From NCBI GenBank assembly GCA_002451085.1, contig DKBE01000074.1, positions 5,774 through 27,361 on the forward strand: a stretch of 21,588 nucleotides of DNA, read 5' to 3'. The position numbers and the translations under genes were made by a program. Source of the stretch: Proteobacteria bacterium UBA6908 (GTDB taxonomy: Bacteria; Pseudomonadota; Gammaproteobacteria; Acidiferrobacterales; UBA6901). The notes under the pieces were generated by a model that was not told the origin of the DNA, searched no databases, and saw only the letters and a list, made by a program, of their open reading frames with translations. The first letter of the stretch is position 1; the number at the start of each line of letters is the position of its first letter. Positions 15,040 through 21,588 of this stretch are shown here, piece by piece.

Positions 15040-15993
15040 TCAGCCGGTCAGGGAACGTATACCGACGATCATCCACTGACCGGCCCGGTTGCGATTCACG
15101 TGTACCACCAATCCGCTCGTGCCGGCCGGATCATCCAGTGCCGCGGCCAGCCCAAAGGCCGTGGCGGTATGGAAGCAGCCACAGTGCTGCAGGTACGGCT
15201 GCACGTCGATGTCCGGCGATGTGTGGATCAAATGCTTTATTTCATCTGCCGACAACCGGAAACCAGGCAGCAGGGTGACCGGTTCCCGGTCCTGACGCCA
15301 GTCGGCGAGCTGCCTTGGCAGTTCGATCCCGATCGTCTGCGCATCCAGATGACGGACACCCAGGATCTCGGCGCGGGCTCGTTCCGGTTCGACGGACAGG
15401 AAGAGAAACCCGGCCCCTTCACCGATCACCTGGTCGTCACGCAAGGCCATGCGCCGCAAATGCTGGGCGCGCGGTTGCGAGTTTTCGTCCACGCCGCCAG
15501 CCAGCGCCTGCCGATAGTCGCCGGCGCGCAAGTCTTCCCAGGCCAATTGCAGTGCCCACTCGAAACTGAACTCCTCCTGGGAAACGGTCAGATTGCGTGC
15601 CCGGAAGTTGCCGAGCTTGGCGACGTAGAATGCGGCCATGTTGTTCGCGGCATTGATGAAGTCAAACGGCGATGCCATGCCCGGTCCCGGCGGCATGACC
15701 TGCTGGAACAGGGCGTGGGTTTTGCGCACCTCGGCGAGGCCGGTGCCCACATACACGGCGGTGTCTTCCGGTGCCGGAACGCCCAGGCGTTTCAGACACA
15801 GCTGCGAGGCGATGGCGGCAAGTTCGACAAAGTGCGAGGCCTGTCGTAACGGAACACCGACCACCTGTTTGACGAGCTCCTTGAGTTCAAGCGGTGGCGG
15901 ATCGGCCGCCAGCGACACGCGTTCAGTGCGTCGCATGTCGCCGGTTGGCCCGAGCGCAGCGGCCGAGTGTACGTAGACGCGCGATTTACCCAT
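15040..15993 (-). CDS. Ketosynthase-like protein lacking the catalytic cysteine (chain-length-factor-like)
   Basis: A 317-residue thiolase-fold protein related to FabF-type ketosynthases but shorter than their usual 400. Where a ketosynthase has its nucleophilic Cys, the sequence reads TVSQEEFSFEWAL (136-148), so Cys is replaced by Glu. His275 in CGCFHTATAFGLAAAL and His257 in LIHTSPDID may keep the other active-site positions. In type II polyketide systems such Cys-less partners (chain length factors; ApeC in aryl-polyene synthesis) pair with an active ketosynthase. It overlaps the active ketosynthase gene by 8 bp (ATGGGTAA), so equal amounts of both subunits are likely. Decarboxylase activity, as with Gln-containing factors, is an alternative role. 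Confidence 0.85.
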   Translation of the reverse strand: MGKSRVYVHSAAALGPTGDMRRTERVSLAADPPPLELKELVKQVVGVPLRQASHFVELAAIASQLCLKRLGVPAPEDTAVYVGTGLAEVRKTHALFQQVMPPGPGMASPFDFINAANNMAAFYVAKLGNFRARNLTVSQEEFSFEWALQLAWEDLRAGDYRQALAGGVDENSQPRAQHLRRMALRDDQVIGEGAGFLFLSVEPERARAEILGVRHLDAQTIGIELPRQLADWRQDREPVTLLPGFRLSADEIKHLIHTSPDIDVQPYLQHCGCFHTATAFGLAAALDDPAGTSGLVVHVNRNRAGQWMIVGIRSLTG

Positions 15994-17137
15994 GACGGAT
16001 CAGGAACGAGGCGTAGTTACCGCCGAATCCAAAATAATTAAACATGACAACACCCGGCTGTGCCGGGTGCGATGCACGCAGCGGGGCGATGCGCAACTCC
16101 GGATCCGGGCGCTGGCAGCCGCTGGCCGGTGGTATGGCACCGGCGCGCAGACAGCCGAGCAACGCGGCCAGTTCCACCGCGCCGCAGGCCCCGAGCGTGT
16201 GACCGAGGTAACGCTTGATGGCGGTGAACGGCGGCAGCGATTCACCCCACAGCGCGCGCATCGCGGCTGCTTCGGCCATGTCATTGTCCGGGCTGCCAGT
16301 ACCGTGGGCCTTGATGAGCGTGACTTGATCGGGATCGACATCGGCGTCGGCGAGGGCCATCTCCATGACGGCTCGCATGGCACTGCCATCCGGCGAGGCG
16401 CTGGTGACGTGATGGATATCGCACAGATTGGCACCGCCGAGCAGGACATCGCCATAGGCAATGGGATCCGGCTCGGCTTCCAGCAAGACGGCCGCCGCCG
16501 CTTCGCCGAGCTGCATGCCACGGCGCTCGGCATCGAACGGTCGGCAGCCTTCGGGGTCGAGCAGCATCAGTGACTGGAAGCCATTGAGCGTGACGGCACT
16601 CAGTCCTTCGACACCGATGACCAGCGCGCGCCGGGCGTCGCCGCGGCGCAGAAACCCGCCCGCCACCAGCAGGGCGTTGGCGCTGGACGAGCAGGCGGTG
16701 GAGAGCGTCATGACCGGTCCCTGCATTCCCATTTGTGCGGCGAACTCCTGGGTCAGGTAACCGGGCGCGCGCAGCGCCGGGCGCGCCGGCGGGTGATCCT
16801 GTTGCGCCTGTCGATGGCGATATTCCGCTTCCGCGGCGAACAAAAAACCACTGGTGCCGACCACCAGCGCGGTGTCGCGCAGGTCCTCGGTTGTGAGTCC
16901 GGCTTCGGTGAGCGCTTCGCGAACGGCCGTGCCGAGCAGGGCCAGCGCGCCGGCTTCGCCAGGTGGATACGGGGTGTGATCAAGCTGGTTGACCTGGATG
17001 CCGTCCTGAAAGGGAACCGTGAACAGCGTCAGTGGCGTGATGGCCGTGCGCCCGGCGATCATGCCCGCGGCGGCGCGGTCCACGCCCGGGCCGTACGCTG
17101 ACACCAGGCCGAGGCCACGCAGGCGAACGACAGGCAT
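15986..17137 (-). CDS. Beta-ketoacyl-ACP synthase, FabF/ApeO-like
   Basis: A 383-residue condensing enzyme with a full Cys-His-His triad: Cys149 in TLSTACSSSANALL, His278 in IKAHGTGSPDND and His313 in KRYLGHTLGACGA. The C-terminal FNYFGFGGNYASFLI matches the glycine-rich end of FabF proteins. It should elongate the carrier-bound aryl starter with malonyl units. The gene is preceded by an acyl carrier protein (5 bp gap) and overlaps a Cys-less ketosynthase-like gene by 8 bp, the typical heterodimer arrangement. FabF of primary metabolism is unlikely given this context and the divergent N terminus. Confidence 0.92.
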   Translation of the reverse strand: MPVVRLRGLGLVSAYGPGVDRAAAGMIAGRTAITPLTLFTVPFQDGIQVNQLDHTPYPPGEAGALALLGTAVREALTEAGLTTEDLRDTALVVGTSGFLFAAEAEYRHRQAQQDHPPARPALRAPGYLTQEFAAQMGMQGPVMTLSTACSSSANALLVAGGFLRRGDARRALVIGVEGLSAVTLNGFQSLMLLDPEGCRPFDAERRGMQLGEAAAAVLLEAEPDPIAYGDVLLGGANLCDIHHVTSASPDGSAMRAVMEMALADADVDPDQVTLIKAHGTGSPDNDMAEAAAMRALWGESLPPFTAIKRYLGHTLGACGAVELAALLGCLRAGAIPPASGCQRPDPELRIAPLRASHPAQPGVVMFNYFGFGGNYASFLIRHG

Positions 17138-17142
17138 GGTGC

Positions 17143-17415
17143 TCAGGAATCCGGACGCAGAAAGTCTGCCAGCGTATTGATGGACTTCATCACGCGGCGG
17201 GCGTGCTTGGTGTCATCGATGCGCACGCCATAACGCTGGGCCAGCGCCACGTTGACCTGCAGGACGTCGAGCGAGTCGAGCCCCAGCGTGGAATCACTGC
17301 CAATCAGGCTATCGTCGTCGCCAATCGACGCCGGGTCGGTGTCCCGGTTGCAGGCCGAGACGATCAGTTTTTTCAGTTCGGACTTGAAGGCCGCATCATG
17401 CGATCCAGCGGGCAT
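17143..17415 (-). CDS. Acyl carrier protein (second)
   Basis: A 90-residue acyl carrier protein with the attachment motif LGLDSLDVLQVNVALAQRYG; the modified residue is Ser48. Its start is preceded by a good GGAG five bases upstream of the ATG. It is distinct in sequence from the first carrier protein at 8313-8588, consistent with aryl-polyene systems that use two carriers, one for the starter and one for elongation. It lies 5 bp before the ketosynthase gene and 24 bp after the ABC permease stop in the same transcript. Confidence 0.93.
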   Translation of the reverse strand: MPAGSHDAAFKSELKKLIVSACNRDTDPASIGDDDSLIGSDSTLGLDSLDVLQVNVALAQRYGVRIDDTKHARRVMKSINTLADFLRPDS

Positions 17416-17439
17416 GGTGTCTCCGGAATCGGTTGGGCG

Positions 17440-18720
17440 TCAGCGTTGGCGCAAGCGCCAGCGGTAGCGCAGGATCGCCAGTGTAAAGCAGGCGGCGGCG
17501 AACGCCAGCAGCTGGCCGCTTTCCGCGAGCACCTCACGGATCCCGCCGCCGCGAATGAAGATGTCCAGAAATCCGTCCAGCCCCCAGGAGAATGGTGAGT
17601 AGAGGGCTATCTGTTGCATGGCCGGGGGCATCACGATCTTCGGCACCAGAATTCCACCCAACGCCGCCAGGACCAGCACCGTGGTGGCGCTGAGTGTGGT
17701 GGCCTGTTCCGGGGTGCGTGCGAGTGTGGCGATCAGCAGGGCAAAACTGATGGCCGCGAGGCTTGCGCTCACGCCCATCAGGGCAATGGCTTCGGGCGCA
17801 TCACCGAGCGTCAGGCGGTCGCCACCGAGCAATGGCAGTCCCCACACGCCGAAGCCGAGGATCAGGATCAGCTGCAGCTGGTTGACGACGAAATACGGCA
17901 GGATCTTGCCGCCGAACAGAATCCACGCCGACACCGGCATGGATTGCAGCCGCAACAGGCTGCCCTGGGCGCGCTCCTGGATAAAGGTGACCGACAGCGG
18001 AATCGCCAGAAAGAACATGGCGAGCAGGGTCCACGCCGGGGCATTCTGCTGCACGGCCGTGGGCACCGGGGCGCGCCCGGAATCACTGCTCTCCGGTTCG
18101 TCATTGAGTTCCCGGAAAAGCTGGGGCGCCGCCAGGCCCGAGGCCGAGACCGCCGGTGTGCCGAGCGGGCTGCGAGCCAGCTCGGCAATGCGTTCACCGA
18201 TCAGCTCCGCTTCGATGGCCCGCAATGCCCCGTTGGTGAACGCCAGCACCAGGCTGCGGTGATCGGCACGCACGCCGGGATCGGCCAGCAGCTGCACGGA
18301 CACGGGTGCCGTCGGGCCGCGTGACGGGCCGCCCGCGCGCACCTGCTCATTGGCGCGCCGGCGCGCCTGGTCGGTGGCATGCGCCGGAATCACCAGCGCA
18401 AACCGGTAGCGTCCGTCACGGATCATCGTCGCGAGTGTATCCTCACCGGGTAGTGGCTTGTCAGCCGATTCGATCTGAAAATGCTGATCTCTTCGGAAGG
18501 CCTCGGTCAGCTTGTTGCCAATTAGTCGTCCATCGTGATCCACGACCAGTATGCTGAAGCGCACGCCGGCATGCTGGCTGAAGGCATCGCGCAGCGCCAG
18601 CGACAGAATGGCCACGAATATCACAGGCATCACGAACAGGATGACGAGGGCCTGGCGGTCGCGCAGGATGAGGCGAAATTCCTTGGACGCGGCCGTCAGC
18701 AGTTGTAGGAAACGGTGCAT
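17440..18720 (-). CDS. ABC-2 type transporter permease
   Basis: A 426-residue membrane protein of the ABC-2 family. It has one N-terminal hydrophobic segment (about 24-44), then a large extracytoplasmic domain (about 45-230), then about five more membrane segments from residue 230 on, including WTLLAMFFLAIPLSVTFI and a final one near 402-418. The segment ERAQGSLLRLQSMPVS is the coupling region typical of drug/lipid exporters of the YhhJ/DrrB type. It is directly downstream of its ATPase (4 bp gap). The likely cargo is the pigment or a precursor, inferred from position alone. Confidence 0.9.
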   Translation of the reverse strand: MHRFLQLLTAASKEFRLILRDRQALVILFVMPVIFVAILSLALRDAFSQHAGVRFSILVVDHDGRLIGNKLTEAFRRDQHFQIESADKPLPGEDTLATMIRDGRYRFALVIPAHATDQARRRANEQVRAGGPSRGPTAPVSVQLLADPGVRADHRSLVLAFTNGALRAIEAELIGERIAELARSPLGTPAVSASGLAAPQLFRELNDEPESSDSGRAPVPTAVQQNAPAWTLLAMFFLAIPLSVTFIQERAQGSLLRLQSMPVSAWILFGGKILPYFVVNQLQLILILGFGVWGLPLLGGDRLTLGDAPEAIALMGVSASLAAISFALLIATLARTPEQATTLSATTVLVLAALGGILVPKIVMPPAMQQIALYSPFSWGLDGFLDIFIRGGGIREVLAESGQLLAFAAACFTLAILRYRWRLRQR

Positions 18721-18724
18721 GGCG

Positions 18725-19672
18725 TCAGTCTCGCAGGCGCGTGCCGGTCAGTGACAGGAATACCTGCTCGAGGTTCATGGCACCAAGGCTGAGTGAAGCC
18801 AGCGGGACCTGTTTCTGTCGCAGTAGCCCGAGCAGTGCGTCCAGGGTGGTGTCGGGGTCATCGCTGTGCAGCAGGAACTGGCGAGGCGCGAACTCGGCCG
18901 CTCGCACTCCGGGCAGCTGACGCAGGGCGTTGTCGAGTGCGGCACTGATATCAGAACCGACATGCGCCTCGATGGCGCCACCGCGGTACTGGTGCAGCAA
19001 GTCCGGCACTGTGCCGCGCGCCAGGATGCGGCCCTGGTCGATGATCGCAATGTCATCGCAGAGCTGCTCGGCTTCCTCCATATAGTGGGTGGTGTAGATC
19101 AGGGTCATGCCGCCCGCATGCAGTGTGCGCAGGCTTTCATGGATGAAGTGTCGCGACTGGGGGTCGATCCCGACGGTCGGTTCATCGAGGATCAGCAACT
19201 GCGGATCGTGAATCAATCCGATCACGAGATTCAGGCGGCGTTTGAGTCCGCCGGAAAAGGTTTCGGCCCGCCGGTCCGCCAGTCCTTCGAGGCGGGCCAT
19301 CTCCAGGCAGCGCTCCACACGTTCACGCAGCCGCGGTCCGCGCAGTCCCTGCATGCGTCCGAAGAAATTCAGATTCTCGCGCGCGCTCAGGGTGGGGTAC
19401 AGCGCCAGATCCTGGGGCACCAGCCCCAGACAGCGTTTGACCGCCTGCGGGTCATCCTGCACATCCGAACCGGCGACCCGGACCGAACCCTGCGTGGGTG
19501 ACAGCAGTCCGCTCAGGATCGAGATCAGCGTGCTTTTACCGGCGCCGTTCGGACCGAGCAGCCCGAAAAAGGCGCCGGTCGGGATCTGCAGTGACAGCTG
19601 GTCCAGCGCGGGATGCTCCATGCCGCGGTAGACCTTGACCAGTCCGGAGGTCTCGATAATCGGATTTTGCAC
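18725..19672 (-). CDS. ABC transporter ATP-binding protein
   Basis: A 315-residue ABC ATPase. Walker A is GPNGAGKST (40-48), Q-loop VPQDLALYP (85-93), signature FSGGLKRRLNL (139-149, Phe in place of the usual Leu), Walker B LLILDEPTVGID (159-170) and H-loop His196 in YTTHYMEEAE. The C-terminal domain past residue 230 resembles DrrA/NodI-type drug and lipid export ATPases. The start is a GTG at 19672 without an obvious Shine-Dalgarno. It is the first gene of the minus-strand operon and is paired with the permease that follows after 4 bp. Confidence 0.94.
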   Translation of the reverse strand: MQNPIIETSGLVKVYRGMEHPALDQLSLQIPTGAFFGLLGPNGAGKSTLISILSGLLSPTQGSVRVAGSDVQDDPQAVKRCLGLVPQDLALYPTLSARENLNFFGRMQGLRGPRLRERVERCLEMARLEGLADRRAETFSGGLKRRLNLVIGLIHDPQLLILDEPTVGIDPQSRHFIHESLRTLHAGGMTLIYTTHYMEEAEQLCDDIAIIDQGRILARGTVPDLLHQYRGGAIEAHVGSDISAALDNALRQLPGVRAAEFAPRQFLLHSDDPDTTLDALLGLLRQKQVPLASLSLGAMNLEQVFLSLTGTRLRD

Positions 19673-19708
19673 GAGAAGTGAGGCAGGATCGTGGCGAAAG
19701 TGCGCAGA

Positions 19709-19717
19709 ATCATAGCA
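19709..19717 (-). promoter_or_regulatory. Candidate extended -10 promoter for the minus-strand ABC/ketosynthase operon
   Basis: On the minus strand the sequence reads TGCTATGAT (19709-19717), a TGn-extended -10 with 5 of 6 consensus matches. No good -35 is seen, which is common for extended -10 promoters. It lies about 37 bases before the GTG start. Confidence 0.4.
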
Positions 19718-19755
19718 AGGAATGCAGGCCGGCCGTAGCCGTCCGAGATGTTCCC

Positions 19756-19785
19756 TTGATGCGCCTTGGGACTTTCCCCGATAAT
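19756..19785 (+). promoter_or_regulatory. Candidate sigma70 promoter for the rightward flavoprotein operon
   Basis: TTGATG (19756-19761) and GATAAT (19780-19785) are 18 bp apart, matching consensus at 4 of 6 and 5 of 6 positions. Transcription would begin near 19791, giving a leader of about 50 bases before the ATG at 19843, which has GGAG at 19831-19834. Confidence 0.55.
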
Positions 19786-19842
19786 GAGACAGAACCTGGT
19801 GTTTACCGGGTCACGCTGTTTCCCTGTGATGGAGTGCTTTTG

Positions 19843-21249
19843 ATGTCTGCGCACGCTGTAACGTCCCGGGCTGCTGAAGTCATCGAGGCTGATGTGGCGG
19901 TGATCGGTGGCGGCCCGTCGGGTGCGGCCACGGCTACCTACCTGGCGCGTGCCGGCTACCGGGTGGTGTTGTTTGAGCGCGAACAGTTCCCGCGCTTCCG
20001 GATTGGCGAGTCACTGCTCCCGCTCAACCTGCCGATTCTCAAAGAGCTGGGGCTGGAAGCCGAGATGGAAAAGCGCTTCATTCGTAAATACGCGGCGAAT
20101 TTCTCCGACCGCTGGGGTGCCCGTCAGTCGCGCTATCCGTTTGCGCGCGCCATCAATCGCAATCACCCGTATGCCTACCAGGTCGAGCGCGCCGAATTCG
20201 ACGAGATGCTGCTCGACAATGCCGCGAAGAGTGGCACCCGCGTGTACATGCCGTGGGCGGTGCGCGAAGTCCTGTTTGATGGCGAGCGCGCCACCGGCGT
20301 GGTCGCCGAAGCCATGGACGGTTCCGGTTCGCTGACCGTGCATTGTCCGATGGTGGTCGACGCCAGCGGCCGCAGTGCCTTTCTGGGTGCACGCCTCGGT
20401 TTCAAGCGCGACATCAACCTCAACAGCCGTACCGCGTTCTACTCGCATTTCGAGGGCGTCACCCACGACCCGGGCGAACGCTCCGGCGACATCCAGGTGG
20501 TGTCCTTCCCGCACGGCTGGTTCTGGATGATCCCGTTCAAGAACGGCAACACCAGCGTCGGCATGGTGGTGACCGAGGAATACCTGCGACGGCGCGGCAA
20601 GATCGCGGCTGAGGCCATGGCCGCCGGCAGGCTGCCCGTGGTCGAGCACGACGGGTCGAATGAAGCGGTGGCCGGCAAGGCGGACGCCGCCAACGATGCG
20701 TTCCTGTGGCACACGATCGAGAACATTCCGTACGTTGCCGAGCGCATGAAAGGTGCTCAGCAGAAATTCCCGGCGCGCTCGATCGCCAACTTTTCCTACC
20801 GCATGGAGCGCTATGCCGGTCCCGGCTACGTCATGCTCGGCGATGCCGGCGCGTTTCTCGATCCGGTTTTCTCTTCAGGCGTGTTTTTGACGATGAAGTC
20901 GGCGCAGGTTGCCTCGAAGGCGATTGTGCAGAGTTTTCAGACCGGTGATTTTTCCGGTCGCCACCTGCGCCTCTACGAGAAACGCATCCGCGGTGCACAG
21001 AAAATCTTCTTCCGCTTTATTCGCGGCTGGTACGATCCGGCGTTCCTCGACCTGTTCTTCTATTCGAGCAACTTCATGGGCCTGAAGACCGCCATCACGT
21101 CGGTGCTGGCTGCCGACCTGTTCGATCCGCACCATCTGTGGAACCTCAAGCTGCGCATCAACCTGCTGTTCGCGCTCGCCAACCTGCACCGCCTGCGGGT
21201 GCGGCTGTTCCGGCGCGGCCGGTCGTACGTGCAACAGCTGCCGGTATAA
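19843..21249 (+). CDS. Flavin-dependent halogenase-like oxidoreductase (second paralogue)
   Basis: A 468-residue FAD protein, paralogous to the one at 6747-8096. GGGPSGA is at 22-28, RFRIGESLLP at 51-60, Lys82 in IRKYAANF, the WFWMIP motif (W226-P231, pattern WxWxIP), and GDAGAFLDPVFSSG at 333-346. The first 90 residues align position for position with the first paralogue, while an insertion near residues 255-285 accounts for the extra length. The open frame reaches back to 19678, but the ATG at 19843 is chosen because GGAG lies 8 bases upstream and the FAD fold begins just after. Halogenation of the aryl head is possible; an oxidative role in desaturation or hydroxylation is an alternative. 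A dehydratase gene follows after 6 bp. Confidence 0.87.
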   Translation: MSAHAVTSRAAEVIEADVAVIGGGPSGAATATYLARAGYRVVLFEREQFPRFRIGESLLPLNLPILKELGLEAEMEKRFIRKYAANFSDRWGARQSRYPFARAINRNHPYAYQVERAEFDEMLLDNAAKSGTRVYMPWAVREVLFDGERATGVVAEAMDGSGSLTVHCPMVVDASGRSAFLGARLGFKRDINLNSRTAFYSHFEGVTHDPGERSGDIQVVSFPHGWFWMIPFKNGNTSVGMVVTEEYLRRRGKIAAEAMAAGRLPVVEHDGSNEAVAGKADAANDAFLWHTIENIPYVAERMKGAQQKFPARSIANFSYRMERYAGPGYVMLGDAGAFLDPVFSSGVFLTMKSAQVASKAIVQSFQTGDFSGRHLRLYEKRIRGAQKIFFRFIRGWYDPAFLDLFFYSSNFMGLKTAITSVLAADLFDPHHLWNLKLRINLLFALANLHRLRVRLFRRGRSYVQQLPV

Positions 21250-21255
21250 CCTCGC

Positions 21256-21558
21256 ATGCGCATCCCTGTCGCTCATCCGGCGTTGCCCGGGCACTTTCCC
21301 GGACATCCGGTAGTGCCCGGCGTGGTGCTGCTGGACGCGGTCATCGCGGAATTGCCGCGCCATGCCGGCGCCGACGTGCGCGTCACCGGATTCCCGGCCG
21401 TGAAATTCCTGGCACCGCTTCTGCCAGAGCGCGAATTCGAGGTGTCGTTCACCGTGAAGCGCCCCGGTCAGGCGACGTTTGATGTGCGGGCGGACGGCAC
21501 GAAACTGGTGAGCGGGACCGTCGCGTACGAGGCACGAATGCCGGACAGGGCAGGATGA
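21256..21558 (+). CDS. Small hot-dog 3-hydroxyacyl-ACP dehydratase, ApeI/FabZ-like
   Basis: A 100-residue single hot-dog domain. The FabZ-type active-site block reads HPALPGHFPGHPVVPGVVLLDAV, with the catalytic His13 and an Asp27 at the position where FabZ has Glu. It is shorter than FabZ (about 150) and resembles ApeI-type dehydratases of aryl-polyene loci, which dehydrate carrier-bound 3-hydroxyacyl intermediates to conjugated enes. It starts 6 bp after the flavoprotein and is followed by another start codon 4 bp downstream. The Glu-to-Asp change is an observation by eye; its effect is unknown. Confidence 0.85.
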   Translation: MRIPVAHPALPGHFPGHPVVPGVVLLDAVIAELPRHAGADVRVTGFPAVKFLAPLLPEREFEVSFTVKRPGQATFDVRADGTKLVSGTVAYEARMPDRAG

Positions 21559-21562
21559 CGCC

Positions 21563-21588
21563 ATGAGCCTGCACTGGATCAAGCAGCG
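21563..21588 (+). CDS. Start of a further cluster gene, truncated by the window edge
   Basis: Only nine codons are visible (MSLHWIKQR). AGGA at 21552-21555 precedes the ATG by seven bases, and the spacing to the previous stop is 4 bp, so this is a genuine operon member. Acyltransferases of the LpxL type or glycosyltransferases often follow the dehydratase in aryl-polyene loci, and the HW near the start would fit the former, but no function can be assigned from so little. Confidence 0.5.

Noticed and set aside
15014..15076. GTG start extending the methyltransferase into the ketosynthase-like gene
   Set aside because: It would overlap the upstream gene by 37 bp; the ATG at 15013 leaves a normal gap.
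19678..19842. 55-codon N-terminal extension of the second halogenase-like gene
   Set aside because: It has no family similarity, covers the candidate promoter, and a well-placed GGAG precedes the ATG at 19843.

Overview
This window is high-G+C proteobacterial DNA, most likely gammaproteobacterial. The evidence is a complete set of separate, unfused trp genes (trpE end, trpG, trpD, trpC), an OsmC/YhfA-type gene right after trpC, an outer-membrane phospholipase A of the OMPLA family, and a pigment locus of the xanthomonadin / aryl-polyene type. The genus cannot be fixed from the sequence. I see no tRNA, rRNA, insertion sequence, phage gene or CRISPR array, and the window is almost fully coding (largest gap 216 bp).

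Layout. (A) 1-6739, plus strand: trpE (3' end), trpG, a Bcr/CflA-type efflux pump, trpD, trpC, then yhfA/osmC, a VOC-fold protein, a XanB2-type chorismatase and an OMPLA-like phospholipase. (B) 6747-8096, minus strand: a flavin-dependent halogenase-like protein, convergent with A. (C) 8313-14230, plus strand: acyl carrier protein, COG4648-type membrane protein, acyl-AMP ligase, DarA-like flavodoxin-fold protein, DarB-like ketosynthase III, an unknown small protein and a BtrH-family protein. (D) 14240-19672, minus strand, transcribed from right to left: ABC ATPase, ABC-2 permease, second acyl carrier protein, ketosynthase, a ketosynthase-like protein without the active-site Cys, and a UbiE-type methyltransferase. 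(E) 19843 to the right edge, plus strand: a second halogenase-like flavoprotein, a small hot-dog dehydratase and the first codons of another gene. Blocks B/C and D/E diverge from promoter-containing gaps.

How it could work (inference from families). The chorismatase draws 3-hydroxybenzoate (and 4-hydroxybenzoate) from the same chorismate pool used by TrpEG. The ligase loads it on an acyl carrier protein. The ketosynthase and its Cys-less partner extend it, and the dehydratase (with a ketoreductase that must lie outside the window) forms the polyene. The methyltransferase and the two halogenase-like enzymes could decorate the aryl head, which would resemble the bromo-methoxy-phenyl head of xanthomonadins. 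DarA/DarB homologues and a BtrH-like candidate acyltransferase raise the possibility of an aryl-polyene ester of a dialkylresorcinol (flexirubin- or arcuflavin-like), but related genes also sit in xanthomonadin loci where no resorcinol is known. The cluster runs off the right edge, so the product cannot be decided here.
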